Of a stretch of 64,000 bases of DNA, positions 17,629 to 25,396 are shown piece by piece (positions within the stretch are counted from its first letter, which is position 1; each line of letters begins with the position of its first letter). Location of the stretch: the NCBI GenBank assembly GCA_041389885.1, contig JAWKRB010000015.1, forward strand, positions 62,001 through 126,000. The letters run 5' to 3'. The translations under genes were made by a program, and so were the position numbers. The stretch comes from JAWKRB01 sp041389885 (GTDB lineage: Bacteria; Myxococcota_A; Polyangia; Polyangiales; Ga0077539). The notes beneath the pieces are model-generated. The model did no database searches, was not told the DNA's origin, and saw only the letters and a program-made list of their open reading frames with translations.

Positions 17629-18041
17629 CCCTGGGGCTCGTGGGTCTCTCGCGCCTGATCGTCTCCACCACGCCCAGCCCCGCGCTCTCACAGTCGACCC
17701 GGGCGATCATCGTCCGCCGCCCCTCCGAGGCGCCCCGGGTCGCTCCCCCGCCGGCCGCGTCTGCCCCCGCGCCCCTGGCGCCTCCGGCGGCCCCCGCGCC
17801 GCCGAGCGACGAGGTCGTGGCGATGCCCGAGGCCGCGCCCGAGGCCGCGCCCGAGGCCGCGCCCGAGGCCGCGCCCTCCCCGACGCGGCACCGTCGGCAC
17901 CGTCGGCACCGTCGGCGCAACGAGCGCATCGCCCGCGAGAACGCCGGCCAGCCGTCGATCGAAGCCCCTGTGGCGCAGCACGCTGCGTCGTCGAGCACCG
18001 CGCCTCGCCCCGCCTCGGCCTACGACCGCTGGAACGACTGA
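17590..18041 (+). other. Out-of-frame continuation of the Ser/Thr kinase (membrane helix and tail)
   Basis: This frame encodes RRSGLAITAIAAAVTLGLVG followed by LSRLIV, a single transmembrane helix. A Pro/Ala-rich region follows with four EAAP repeats (12-base units at about 17827-17878), then a basic HRRHRRHRR tract (9-base units) and the end SAYDRWND. It has no good start of its own; the GTG at 17625 lies inside the helix. The arrangement kinase, membrane helix, extracytoplasmic low-complexity tail is common in bacterial receptor kinases, so this is read as the C-terminal part of the preceding gene, separated by a 1-base deletion. Confidence 0.7.
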
Positions 18042-18044
18042 CCC

Positions 18045-18830
18045 TCAGCGCCTCGGCGCGCCCAGGGCGGCGCTGAAGCTCACCGGGTAGCGCCCTGCGG
18101 GCAGCGCGCGCAGCGAGCGGAGCGCCCGGCGGCTCGCCTCGGCCGCCGCCTCGGCCGCGGGAGGGAGGGCGCGAAGGAGCTTGCCCTTGCGCATCTTGGG
18201 AGCCAGCAGGGGCACCCCCGCGTCGCCGGGGCCCAGCGGGGCGTCGGCGAGGTCGACGGTGTCGCCGAGCATCGCGCCGTCGGGGGCGAGGCGGCGCCAC
18301 ACCTGGGTTCGTCCACGGAGCGCGTCGCCCTCGGGCCCGACCCGCGCGTCTTCGAGGGCGACGAGCTCATACGCCCCGTCGAGGAGCGGGGCCTCGGGAG
18401 CCCCCGACGCGGCCTGCGTGGCGCCGCGGGACGCGCGGATCACCCCCAGCAGCAGCGTTCGCAGCGCGCGGACCTCGGCGAGGGTCCCCTCTACGCGGAG
18501 CACGGGCTCCCCCGCGAAGACCGCCTCGCCGTCGGAGACCGCGTCGAGGTCGCCGCAGAAGCGAAACGCCTCCAGCCAGCTCAGCAGCGCGTCTGATCGC
18601 ACGTCGGCGAGCTCGGGCGCGGCGCGCAGCCGCGTGAGGGCGACGTCGCCGAAGCGCAGCGCTCGAATCGCGCGAAGCGAGTCGTAGATTCCTGAAATCA
18701 GAAGAAATTGACCGGGAGAGGGATGCCCGCGCAGCGAGAGCTCGAAGACCGCGCGGCGCCCGGCGAGGCCCTCGCGAAGGTAGGCGCCCAGCGTGGCGAG
18801 CTCGTTGCGGTCCGTAAGCAAGGCGTCCAT
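18045..18830 (-). CDS. Nicotinate phosphoribosyltransferase-like protein lacking the catalytic core
   Basis: The N-terminal 145 residues follow the NAPRTase family closely: LLTDRNELATLGAYLREGLA, AVFELSLRG, FLLISGIYDSLRAIRALRF, and FCGDLDAVSDGEAVFAGEP leading into LLLGVIRA. The C-terminal 110 residues also match: LLDGAYELVALE, LRGRTQVWRRLAPDG, VPLLAPKMRKGKLL and the closing YPVSFSAAL. Between them, about 180-190 residues that normally carry the GLRRAxG motif, the phosphorylated His and the phosphoribosyl-diphosphate binding DSGD region are absent, and the frame is unbroken. The family is about 430-540 residues; this is 261. It is unlikely to catalyse NAD salvage. It may be a relic, an assembly collapse, or a repurposed lobe. 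Confidence 0.75.
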   Translation of the reverse strand: MDALLTDRNELATLGAYLREGLAGRRAVFELSLRGHPSPGQFLLISGIYDSLRAIRALRFGDVALTRLRAAPELADVRSDALLSWLEAFRFCGDLDAVSDGEAVFAGEPVLRVEGTLAEVRALRTLLLGVIRASRGATQAASGAPEAPLLDGAYELVALEDARVGPEGDALRGRTQVWRRLAPDGAMLGDTVDLADAPLGPGDAGVPLLAPKMRKGKLLRALPPAAEAAAEASRRALRSLRALPAGRYPVSFSAALGAPRR

Positions 18831-18923
18831 CCAGGGTGCCGTGATGGCGCCACGGGATGAGCCCTCGGCGCAAGGACTGAATTCCGCCCAAATGCACTTG
18901 AAATGGGGTGCGAACTGTGGGCT

Positions 18924-20000
18924 TCAGCGCGGGGCGATGACCCCTCGGTCGGCGAGCCAGCGGGCGACGGCGCCGAAGGCCGCGCCGCGGCCGAACTGCA
19001 GCATGTGCCCGCCCACGAAGGTCTGGGTGGGCCCGTCGCCGAAGTGCCCGCGCAGGCGCTCGGCGTGGGAGCCGCGGGTGATGCGGTCGCCGGAGGCCGA
19101 GAGCACCATCACGTCTTCGCCGCGGAGCCTCGGGGGGCGGGCGAAGGGCGAGACCACCCGGTAGGCGTCCTCGATGCGGGGGACCAGCCAGGCCGGCGGC
19201 GCGTCGGGGCGCCCCTCGCGGTGCTCGACGTAGGCGTCTCCCAGCGAGGCCAGCGGGATCATCAGCACCGTGGGCGACACCGACGCGTCGACCGTCGCCA
19301 GGAGGGCCGAGGTGTACCCCCCGAGGCTCATCCCGAAGGTCATCACCCTGGGCGACCCGCGGCCCCGCAGCCAGCGGGCCCAGGCCCTGAGGTCGTGCAC
19401 GGCGTGGGCGAAGCCCTCGACGGTGCGCCAGGGGTCGCGGCCAGGAAAGATCCCGCGCTGCCCCGGCGTCGCCCGCTCGCCGTGAAAGGGCAGCACCGCC
19501 AGCATCACGTCGAGGCCCAGGTCGTAGAGCCAGCGCGCGTTGAAGGCCCGCTCCTCGAAGGCCAGCGCGCCGCCGAGGTACCCGTGCACGCAGATCACCG
19601 CGGCGCGGGGCGTGCGGTGCCGCAGCAGGCGCGCGTGCGCGAAGCCGTTGCGGGCGTGGGCGACGTAGCGCTCCCGGGGAGAGGGGTGCACGGTCTCGAA
19701 GGCGCTGACGAAGCGCAGGTCGTCGACGGTGCCGCCGTCGCTCAGCGCCCGCGACGCGAGGACCTCGACGGAGACCTCGCCGGGGGGCGCGAAGAACGCG
19801 TCGGGCTCGGAGAGAAAGCGCGGGTCGCCGTAGGCCTCGGCGACGCGGGCGAGCTCGGCCAGCGCCTCTTCTCCGCTGCGCGAGGGGGTGCCCGCGCGGT
19901 CGAGGGCCAGGCTCACCACGGCCTCGTCGAAGGCCGCCCCCGCGCGGTGCATCGCGGCGTTGGAGAGGCGCTGGAGCTCGGCGAGGAGCCGCGGGGTCAC
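18924..20000 (-). CDS. Alpha/beta hydrolase (ABHD18-like)
   Basis: The 358-residue protein has a helical N-terminal 100 residues, then AAVICVHGYLGGALAFEERA (oxyanion strand and HGY loop), the nucleophile elbow FGMSLGGYTSALLA with Ser in G-M-S-L-G-G, and a late VLSASGDRITRGSHAERL with an Asp. The C-terminus GGHMLQFGRGAAF carries the likely catalytic His. The layout matches the abhydrolase_18 group of serine hydrolases; the substrate is unknown. The GTG start overlaps the stop of sixA by 4 bases, so the two genes form an operon. No signal peptide is seen. Confidence 0.8.
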   Translation of the reverse strand: MTPRLLAELQRLSNAAMHRAGAAFDEAVVSLALDRAGTPSRSGEEALAELARVAEAYGDPRFLSEPDAFFAPPGEVSVEVLASRALSDGGTVDDLRFVSAFETVHPSPRERYVAHARNGFAHARLLRHRTPRAAVICVHGYLGGALAFEERAFNARWLYDLGLDVMLAVLPFHGERATPGQRGIFPGRDPWRTVEGFAHAVHDLRAWARWLRGRGSPRVMTFGMSLGGYTSALLATVDASVSPTVLMIPLASLGDAYVEHREGRPDAPPAWLVPRIEDAYRVVSPFARPPRLRGEDVMVLSASGDRITRGSHAERLRGHFGDGPTQTFVGGHMLQFGRGAAFGAVARWLADRGVIAPR

Positions 20001-20479
20001 GGCAGCCCGAGGGCGCGCGAGGGGCCGTCGGGGCCGGGGCGGAGGCGCCAGGCGAGGCTCATCTCGCCGCCGGGGCCGCGGTCGACGGCGAAGATGGCGC
20101 TCTTGGGAAACTCCGGCGCGGCGCGGAGCTCGAGCAGGGTCGCGACGGCCTCGCTGAGGGTGGGCTCGTGCCCCACGAGGCAGAGCGGACCCGCGCCGTC
20201 GAAGGTGCGCGCGAGGTCGACGACGGCGTCGAGGTCGCCCACCGCCAGCTCGCGAAACACCGCGGCGTGGTCGAGCTCGCAGGCGCTCAGCACGATCTCG
20301 GCGGTCTGCACCGCGCGCACGAGGGGGGAGGTGAGCAGGGTGACGGGGGCCTCGTGCGCGGCGAGCCAGCGCGCCACCCCGCGGGTCTCGAGGCGCCCGC
20401 GGGGGGTGAGCCAGCGCTCGCCGTCGGTGCGAGCGCCCGCGTCGACGGCCTCGCCGTGTCGCATGAACAGGATCCGCAT
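19997..20479 (-). CDS. sixA: SixA-type phosphohistidine phosphatase
   Basis: This 160-residue protein begins MRILFMRHGEAV, carrying the R-H-G motif whose His is transiently phosphorylated in the histidine phosphatase superfamily. It continues with LTPRGRLETRGVARWLAAHE, the second Arg in TSPLVRAVQTAEIVL and the second catalytic His in CLVGHEPTLSE. The length and motif order match SixA, which removes phosphate from histidine of phosphotransfer proteins. It is followed with overlap by the hydrolase gene. Upstream it faces the TatA-like gene across 75 bases that contain a perfect palindrome. Confidence 0.85.
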   Translation of the reverse strand: MRILFMRHGEAVDAGARTDGERWLTPRGRLETRGVARWLAAHEAPVTLLTSPLVRAVQTAEIVLSACELDHAAVFRELAVGDLDAVVDLARTFDGAGPLCLVGHEPTLSEAVATLLELRAAPEFPKSAIFAVDRGPGGEMSLAWRLRPGPDGPSRALGLP

Positions 20480-20534
20480 GGGGCAAGCGGTAGCACGAAC
20501 TCGCCCGCTGGGGTTTTCGCGCCCCGGATCACGA

Positions 20535-20552
20535 TCGGTACTACAGTACCGA
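20535..20552. promoter_or_regulatory. Perfect palindrome between sixA and tatA-like gene (operator candidate)
   Basis: TCGGTACT, spacer AC, AGTACCGA: two 8-base arms in perfect inverted repeat. It ends 2 bases before the ATG of the tatA-like gene and 56 bases from the sixA start. TACAGT inside it could serve as a -10 element. A dimeric repressor bound here would block both directions. No regulator is identified. Confidence 0.45.
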
Positions 20553-20554
20553 CC

Positions 20555-20734
20555 ATGAGACTCCCCGGCACAGGCGAGCTGCTGTTCATCCTCCTGCTGT
20601 GCGTGGTGGTGTTCGGGGGCTCGAAGGTGAACTGGCTGGGCGACATGCTCGGCGGCTTCGTGCGCAATTTTCGCCGCGGCGCGAGCAACGACCCGCGCAT
20701 CGACGTGCGGCGCGACGCCGACCCCCCGGCCTGA
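20555..20734 (+). CDS. TatA/E-like twin-arginine translocase subunit
   Basis: This small 59-residue protein is MRLPGTGELLFILLLCVVVF followed by GGSKVNWLGDMLGGFVRNFR and a polar tail rich in Arg and Asp. The order of a short N-terminal hydrophobic helix, a G-G/S-K hinge (FG-x-x-K in TatA) and an amphipathic helix ending in basic residues is that of TatA/TatE, which polymerise to pass folded proteins across the membrane. The usual E in the helix and the FG pair are present (GELLFI, VVFGG). No tatB or tatC is adjacent. The lipoprotein gene 84 bases downstream may be co-transcribed. Confidence 0.75.
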   Translation: MRLPGTGELLFILLLCVVVFGGSKVNWLGDMLGGFVRNFRRGASNDPRIDVRRDADPPA

Positions 20735-20818
20735 GCGGGCTGGGAGCGCGGTCGAAGATGTGGGAGAACTCCCCTCGCGCGGCGTGACCCGAGGCGCCGG
20801 GCAGGAAAGGATCTGGCG

Positions 20819-21265
20819 ATGAGATTTCGTGGGATGATCCCGCTGGCGACGCTGCTGGCCCTGGGGTGCTCCCGCCCGACGCCCGCCGCGCAGGGGGCGC
20901 CGAACGCGCCCGCGCAGGCGAGCGCCGAGCGTGAGATTCCGGGGATGACGGTGGAGGAGCTCGCGGGGATGATCGACCGACACGAGGCGGTCGCGGTCTA
21001 CGACGCGAACGGGCGCGAGCGCTACGAGCGGGGGCACATCCCCGGCGCGCGCTTCGTGGGGCACGACCAGGTGACCGCCGACGTGCTCCCGCAGGACCGG
21101 TCGACCCGGCTGGTCTTCTACTGCTACAACGAGCATTGAATGGCGTGCCACACGGCCGCGCGGCAGGCTGCCGCGCTCGGATGGACGAACGTCTTCGTGC
21201 TCCCCCCCGGCATCATGGGCTGGACCGCGGCGGGCAAGCCCGTCACCACGGGTCCCAACGCCTGA
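20819..21265 (+). CDS. Rhodanese-domain lipoprotein with in-frame TGA, probable selenoprotein (Sec107)
   Basis: A strong Shine-Dalgarno (AGGAAAGG) precedes MRFRGMIPLATLLALGC, a lipoprotein signal. The rhodanese-like domain follows: MTVEELAGMIDRHEAVAVYD, ERGHIPGARFVGH, and LVFYCYNEH directly before a TGA at 21137-21139. The same frame then continues MACHTAARQAAALGWTNVFV and GIMGWTAAGKPV to a normal stop, giving 148 residues. In rhodaneses with this sequence the residue after FYCYNxx is a conserved Cys (FYC-4 residues-C-x-A-[SC]-H-x-A-A), so the TGA stands at the Cys position and forms U-M-A-C, a UxxC redox pair. A SECIS-like hairpin follows at the right distance. Read as an ordinary stop, the protein would lack its active site and last third. 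The sel genes are not in the window. Confidence 0.75.
21158..21176 (+). promoter_or_regulatory. SECIS-like hairpin downstream of the in-frame TGA
   Basis: The arms GCGCGGC and GCCGCGC are perfectly complementary around the loop AGGCT; closing A-T leaves GGC. The loop begins 26 nt after the TGA, inside the roughly 16-37 nt range known for bacterial SECIS elements, and has the G at the start of the apical loop that SelB contacts. The loop resembles the AGGUCU loop of E. coli fdhF. It is coding sequence in the extended frame. Confidence 0.65.
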
Positions 21266-21388
21266 CCGCTCGCTGAATTCAAGACCGACCGCGGGTGGGA
21301 GCGCCCCCCGACCTACGCGGCCGCCGTCGCGTGCGCGGGCGGCGAAGCTCAGGCACCCCCGACGCGCGTCGGCTGAGGCGACGGCGCG

Positions 21389-23863
21389 TCAGCGCGCCGC
21401 GTCGGTCTCGGCCTCGACGTGCACCGGGTTGGTGAACGCGTAGGGCGTCCCCCGCGACCGCGGGAGCACCATCTCGAGGGAGCCCTCGGCGCCCCGCGCC
21501 GTGGCGAGCACGTAGCTCCCGGGGGAGAGCTCGAGGCTCACCTCGCGGTCGAGGCGCAGCGGCGCCGAGGTCACGGGCACGTCGAGGGTCGCCGCGCGCT
21601 GTCCGTCGCGCCAGAGGGTGACCTCGCGCACCGTGACCCAGGGGGCGGCGAAGACCTGCACCCGCGCGCGGGCGGTGACGGTCCCGGTGACGCGCAGGGG
21701 GTCGCCGGGCTCATGGCCGTCGACGGTGAGCAGGAGCATCGGCCCCGAGGTGGCGAAGGCCCTCCCCTCGCGCAGCGCGCGGAGCACCGCCGCGGTGTCG
21801 ACCGCGCCCTCCGCCGCGCCGGGGAGGTGGACGTACGTGCGTGGGTACCCCGCCCACTGAAACGCGACGGCGTGCGAGTCGCTCGAGCCCGTGGCGACGT
21901 AGCGCCCGCCCGCGCTCAGGAGCCCCATGTAGTCGCCGAGCACCCGCTCCACCGCGGCGATGTCGTTGAGGTAGAAGCCGTTGAACACCTCGATGGCGTC
22001 GAAGGTCGCGTCGTAGCGGGCGTCGCGGGCGCGGCCGGTGGCGGGGTCGAGGCCCATCACCTCGAAGTACCCGATGTTCGGCTGCATCCTGGGGTGGTTG
22101 ACCTGAATGATCGCGCCCGGGTCGCGCCGCCGCGCCGCGCGAAAGATGTCGCCGGGGGCGACGTCGACCCACGGGGGAGGGCCCCCCGCGGGGGCGGTCA
22201 GGTCAGGGGGATAGGGGAAGATGTTGAAGTGTCCGAAGGGGCTCGCGCTCTGGTCGGTGGTGACCTCCACCGCGGGCACCCAGCCCAGGGGCTCGGTGAC
22301 GTTGGGCGGGAGCACGGCGACGCCCGGGAGGTAGCCCCCGACGACGTTGTGCTCGGTGGGCGTGGCGAAGCGAACGCCCTCGGCGACGAGGGAGGCGACG
22401 CGGTCTTCGAGGGTCACGGCGCTGTCGAAGCTGGGCGCGGCGTGCACGTGAAGGTCGCAGGGGATCCAGTCTCGCAGCGAGATCGCGCGGGAGAGCCGCG
22501 CGTCGAGCTCGGCGCGGGTGGTGGGGGTGACGGTCACGTCCTGCTGCGAGAGGGTCCACTCGGGCCCGTGCGAGACCGTGACCCGGTAGCGCCCCGGCGG
22601 GACGTTGAAGAACGCGTGCCCCGTCGCCGCGACCACCACGGGCCCGGCGCCCGCGCCCCGGTGGTTGGGGCCGAGGACGGGGTCGCCCTGCGGGGCCACG
22701 CCGCGCACGGTGATCCGCACCGGGAGCGCGTGCCCCGTCGCGTCGTCGACGGCGGTGACCCGGAGGGTGCCGCCCGGGGGGAGGGTGAGCTCGAGGGGGA
22801 GCTCTCCGCTGCTCTGGGGCGTCACCTCGAGGGCCACCGGGTCGCCGTCGGTGTAACCCGGCGCGCTCACCCACGCCTGGTAGCGCCCGGGGCGCATCGG
22901 GATGCGGGCGCTGCCGCGCGCGGCGTCGGTGCGCATCACCACGCGCCCGGCGTTGTCGACGACGTGCACCGTCGCGGTGGCGCGGTCGGCGCCGAGGACC
23001 CGCACGCGCTGACGAATCACCCGCTCGCCCCGCGCCTCGGCGATGGCCTGCGCGACCTCGTCGAGGCCGCCCTCGCGGAGCACCAGCAGGGCCTCGTCGG
23101 CGCTGCGCACCCCCGGCGCGAGGGGCAACGCAGGACCGAGCGCGTCGGTCTCGGCGCTGAGGGCGACGCCCTCGTGGCGGTCCTCGTGGCGGCGGAGGTA
23201 GAGCGCGTCGAGGGGGGTGATGCTGTAGGCCGAGGCGACGCCGTCCTGCGCGAGCCCGACCCAGGGCGCGCGGCCCTCGCGGTCGGTGGGCGGCGCGTCG
23301 AGGGTGGGCGCGAAGGGGGTCGCGCTGCCGTAGTCCAGCCGCGCGCCCCAGCGAAGACCCGCGACCGTCGTGGTGCCCACGTTGTGCACCATGGTGCGCA
23401 CCCGCAGCGCGCCGCGCCCGGCCTCGATCCAGAACACGCGCTCGATGTCGAGGGAGACCCCGCCGCGGCGCACCCGGGATCGCTCGCGGAGGGCGGGCAC
23501 TCCCCGAAAGAGCGTCGGGTCGAAGCGCCGGTCGATCTCGGCCATGAGCCGCCCCTCGGCGTGCACCACGGGCATGAGGGTTCGTACGGTCTCGCGCTCG
23601 GGGGCGTCGAGAAAGAGGGCCTGGGTGACGGTCCCAGGGGGGCGTCGGCGCCGGGTGTCGTTGCCCAGCACGGTCACCCGCAGCGCGCCGTCATGGAGGG
23701 ACCAGTCTCCCGTCGACGGCCCCCGCCAGCTCGCCTGCCCCCTCGGCGCGCGCTCGACGCGTCGCACCTCGGAGACGCCGAGGGTGAGCACCGTGCGCGG
23801 CGTCGCGCGACACGCCCCGGAGACCAGCCCGAGGTACGCGAGCGCGCGGAGCAGCGAGGTCAC
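21389..23863 (-). CDS. CehA/McbA-family metallohydrolase, lipoprotein
   Basis: The 824-residue protein starts with GTG and a lipoprotein signal (YLGLVSGAC). The first roughly 470 residues are beta-rich, including two carboxypeptidase-regulatory-like modules (MRPGRYQAWVSAPGYTDGDP, NVPPGRYRVTVSHGPEW). The PHP-type metal site begins at CDLHVHAAPSFDS and continues with TPTEHN, IIQVNHPR and GSSDSHAVAF, which supply the His/Asp/Glu ligands. The family includes hydrolases such as carbaryl hydrolase CehA, but the natural substrate here is unknown. A beta-sandwich of about 130 residues ends the protein. Its start overlaps the stop of the PLP enzyme gene by 4 bases. A second, diverged copy of this architecture is at 30.2-32.9 kb. 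Confidence 0.85.
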   Translation of the reverse strand: MTSLLRALAYLGLVSGACRATPRTVLTLGVSEVRRVERAPRGQASWRGPSTGDWSLHDGALRVTVLGNDTRRRRPPGTVTQALFLDAPERETVRTLMPVVHAEGRLMAEIDRRFDPTLFRGVPALRERSRVRRGGVSLDIERVFWIEAGRGALRVRTMVHNVGTTTVAGLRWGARLDYGSATPFAPTLDAPPTDREGRAPWVGLAQDGVASAYSITPLDALYLRRHEDRHEGVALSAETDALGPALPLAPGVRSADEALLVLREGGLDEVAQAIAEARGERVIRQRVRVLGADRATATVHVVDNAGRVVMRTDAARGSARIPMRPGRYQAWVSAPGYTDGDPVALEVTPQSSGELPLELTLPPGGTLRVTAVDDATGHALPVRITVRGVAPQGDPVLGPNHRGAGAGPVVVAATGHAFFNVPPGRYRVTVSHGPEWTLSQQDVTVTPTTRAELDARLSRAISLRDWIPCDLHVHAAPSFDSAVTLEDRVASLVAEGVRFATPTEHNVVGGYLPGVAVLPPNVTEPLGWVPAVEVTTDQSASPFGHFNIFPYPPDLTAPAGGPPPWVDVAPGDIFRAARRRDPGAIIQVNHPRMQPNIGYFEVMGLDPATGRARDARYDATFDAIEVFNGFYLNDIAAVERVLGDYMGLLSAGGRYVATGSSDSHAVAFQWAGYPRTYVHLPGAAEGAVDTAAVLRALREGRAFATSGPMLLLTVDGHEPGDPLRVTGTVTARARVQVFAAPWVTVREVTLWRDGQRAATLDVPVTSAPLRLDREVSLELSPGSYVLATARGAEGSLEMVLPRSRGTPYAFTNPVHVEAETDAAR

Positions 23864-24867
23864 AGCAGCAGCGCGTCGAGCTCGGGCGGCAGCGGCGCGG
23901 CGGTGTCGCGCACGAGCCCGCCCAGGGAGGCCGACGAGAGCGTGTTCCAGAAGAGAAAGCGCGCGCCCGCGGGGGCGCTGCGGGCCCTGGCGATGAGCCC
24001 CGCCGCGGCCTTGGACGAGTACGTCAGGTCGAGCCCCACGCCGTCTTCGCCGAAGAGGTCGATCGCCGCGCGGCCCTCGTCGGTGGCGTGGCCGTAGCCC
24101 TCGCCGACCTGTCCCTCGTCGGCGCGGATGTCATTGCGCGAGAAGGACCTGGGCGTGCTCTTGTCGTCTCCCAGGGCCAGGTCCATCACGCCCTCGGCGA
24201 GGGCGGCCACGGCGGGCCGCGGAGACATCCACGCCCCGGCGACGCGCACGCCCACGAGCTCGGCGCGCACGCTGTGAATCCGCGCGCCGGCGAGCATCCC
24301 CGCGAGGGTGCCGCCAGAGCCCAGGGGCACGAACATCGCGTCGACCGAGACCCCCAGCGCGGTGAGCTGCTCGGCCGCTTCGGCCATCGCCGAGACGTAG
24401 CCCAGGGCGCCGCGGGGCGAAGAGCCCCCGGGGCGAATGAAGTACACCTCGCGCCCCTGCGCCCGGAGCCGCGCCGCGCGCCCCAGGGCGTTCACCACGG
24501 CGTCGGCGGCGTTGCTGCAGCGGTGCAGGGTCGCGCCCTGCGCGAGGGTCGCGCGGAGCGTCGCCGCGGCGTGCTCCGTGCGCGGCCTCGGGGTGAGCAC
24601 CGCCTCGACGTGAAAGCCCGCGGCGCCGCCGTGCACCGCCGTCGCCAGGACGTGGTGCGAGCCCGCGGCCCCCGCGGTGAGCAGGTGCGTGGCGCCCTCG
24701 GACTTCGCCTCGGCGAGGAGGTGCTCGAGCTTGCGGACCTTGTTGCCGCCGTAGCGCGGGTGCGTGGCGTTGTCGTGCTTGACCCAGACCTCGCGACCCA
24801 GGGCGCGGGACACGCGCTCGGCCAGGGTGATGGCCGTCGGCTGCACGAGGTGGGGGAGCGTGGGCAC
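23860..24867 (-). CDS. PLP-dependent D-cysteine desulfhydrase/ACC deaminase-family enzyme
   Basis: The 335-residue protein has the fold-type II signature HPRYGGNKVRKLEHLLAEAK with the Schiff-base Lys in GGNK. The phosphate-binding loop is in TAGAAGSHHVLATA and the glycine loop in PLGSGGTLAGMLAG; these match the DcyD/1-aminocyclopropane-1-carboxylate deaminase family (about 330 residues). It should be a cytosolic enzyme releasing ammonia and a keto acid from a small amino acid such as D-cysteine. The exact substrate cannot be settled from the sequence. It is the first gene of a two-gene unit with the metallohydrolase. Confidence 0.85.
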   Translation of the reverse strand: MPTLPHLVQPTAITLAERVSRALGREVWVKHDNATHPRYGGNKVRKLEHLLAEAKSEGATHLLTAGAAGSHHVLATAVHGGAAGFHVEAVLTPRPRTEHAAATLRATLAQGATLHRCSNAADAVVNALGRAARLRAQGREVYFIRPGGSSPRGALGYVSAMAEAAEQLTALGVSVDAMFVPLGSGGTLAGMLAGARIHSVRAELVGVRVAGAWMSPRPAVAALAEGVMDLALGDDKSTPRSFSRNDIRADEGQVGEGYGHATDEGRAAIDLFGEDGVGLDLTYSSKAAAGLIARARSAPAGARFLFWNTLSSASLGGLVRDTAAPLPPELDALLL

Positions 24868-24874
24868 GAGACGC

Positions 24875-25396
24875 CTAGTTTCGAACGACGAAGCCGAGGA
24901 TGGTCGCGCGGTTGGGGCGGCTCGCGCGCACCGTGAAGAAGGGCTCGCCCGCGCCGGCGACGAACTGCACGTTACCGCCCGTGGAGAAGGTCACGTTCAC
25001 CGTGTAGCGGTGGCCCGGCGAGAGCGACGCCAGCGCGATGGTCGCGCTCCGGTTGCCGGGGAGACTCGCGGTCGAGGGCGCCGCCGTGAGGGGCACCGTC
25101 GCGCGAGAGACCAGGCGCATCTGCGTGAAGGCGTTGAAGGGGGGCTGGCGGAGCTGCGGGATCCACGAGAGCGACTGCGCCACGCCGCCGTCGGCGGTGC
25201 TCGCGTCGATCACCAGCACCTCGACCCGGGGCGAGCCCGTGGGCCGCTGCGCGTTGGCGGGCGCGCTGGGCTGCTGCGCGCCGCGCGGCGCGAGGGTGAG
25301 ACCGTGCGAGCGACCGCGGCCGGCTTCAGGGTCGGCGCCGCAAGGCGTCGCCCAGGCGAGCGCCGTGACGGCGAGCGCCGCTGCGATGGACCTCAT
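24875..25396 (-). CDS. Secreted protein of unknown function in sigma/anti-sigma operon
   Basis: This 173-residue protein has a signal peptide (MRSIAAALAVTALAWATPCGA). A Gln/Pro-rich linker is followed by a beta-rich domain (PRVEVLVIDASTADGGVAQS, RYTVNVTFSTGGNVQFVAG). There are no catalytic motifs and no further Cys. Its ATG overlaps the TGA of the anti-sigma factor continuation (ATGA), so it is the third gene of an operon sigma factor, anti-sigma factor, secreted protein. A role in sensing or responding to envelope stress is inferred from this position only. Confidence 0.75.
   Translation of the reverse strand: MRSIAAALAVTALAWATPCGADPEAGRGRSHGLTLAPRGAQQPSAPANAQRPTGSPRVEVLVIDASTADGGVAQSLSWIPQLRQPPFNAFTQMRLVSRATVPLTAAPSTASLPGNRSATIALASLSPGHRYTVNVTFSTGGNVQFVAGAGEPFFTVRASRPNRATILGFVVRN

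Noticed and set aside
17575..17640. Programmed ribosomal frameshift in the Ser/Thr kinase gene
   Set aside because: No slippery heptamer is present, and similar homopolymer-linked breaks occur in four other genes here, so an indel error is the simpler explanation.
20819..21139. The rhodanese gene as a simple truncation ending at the TGA
   Set aside because: The frame continues with conserved rhodanese text to the normal family end, and the TGA falls exactly on the Cys position. A random nonsense mutation would not come with a hairpin at the right distance.
21359..21372. Palindrome CCGACGCGCGTCGG as terminator between the rhodanese and metallohydrolase genes
   Set aside because: It leaves at most a 5-bp stem with a 4-base loop and has no T-run. 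In such GC-rich DNA short palindromes are frequent.
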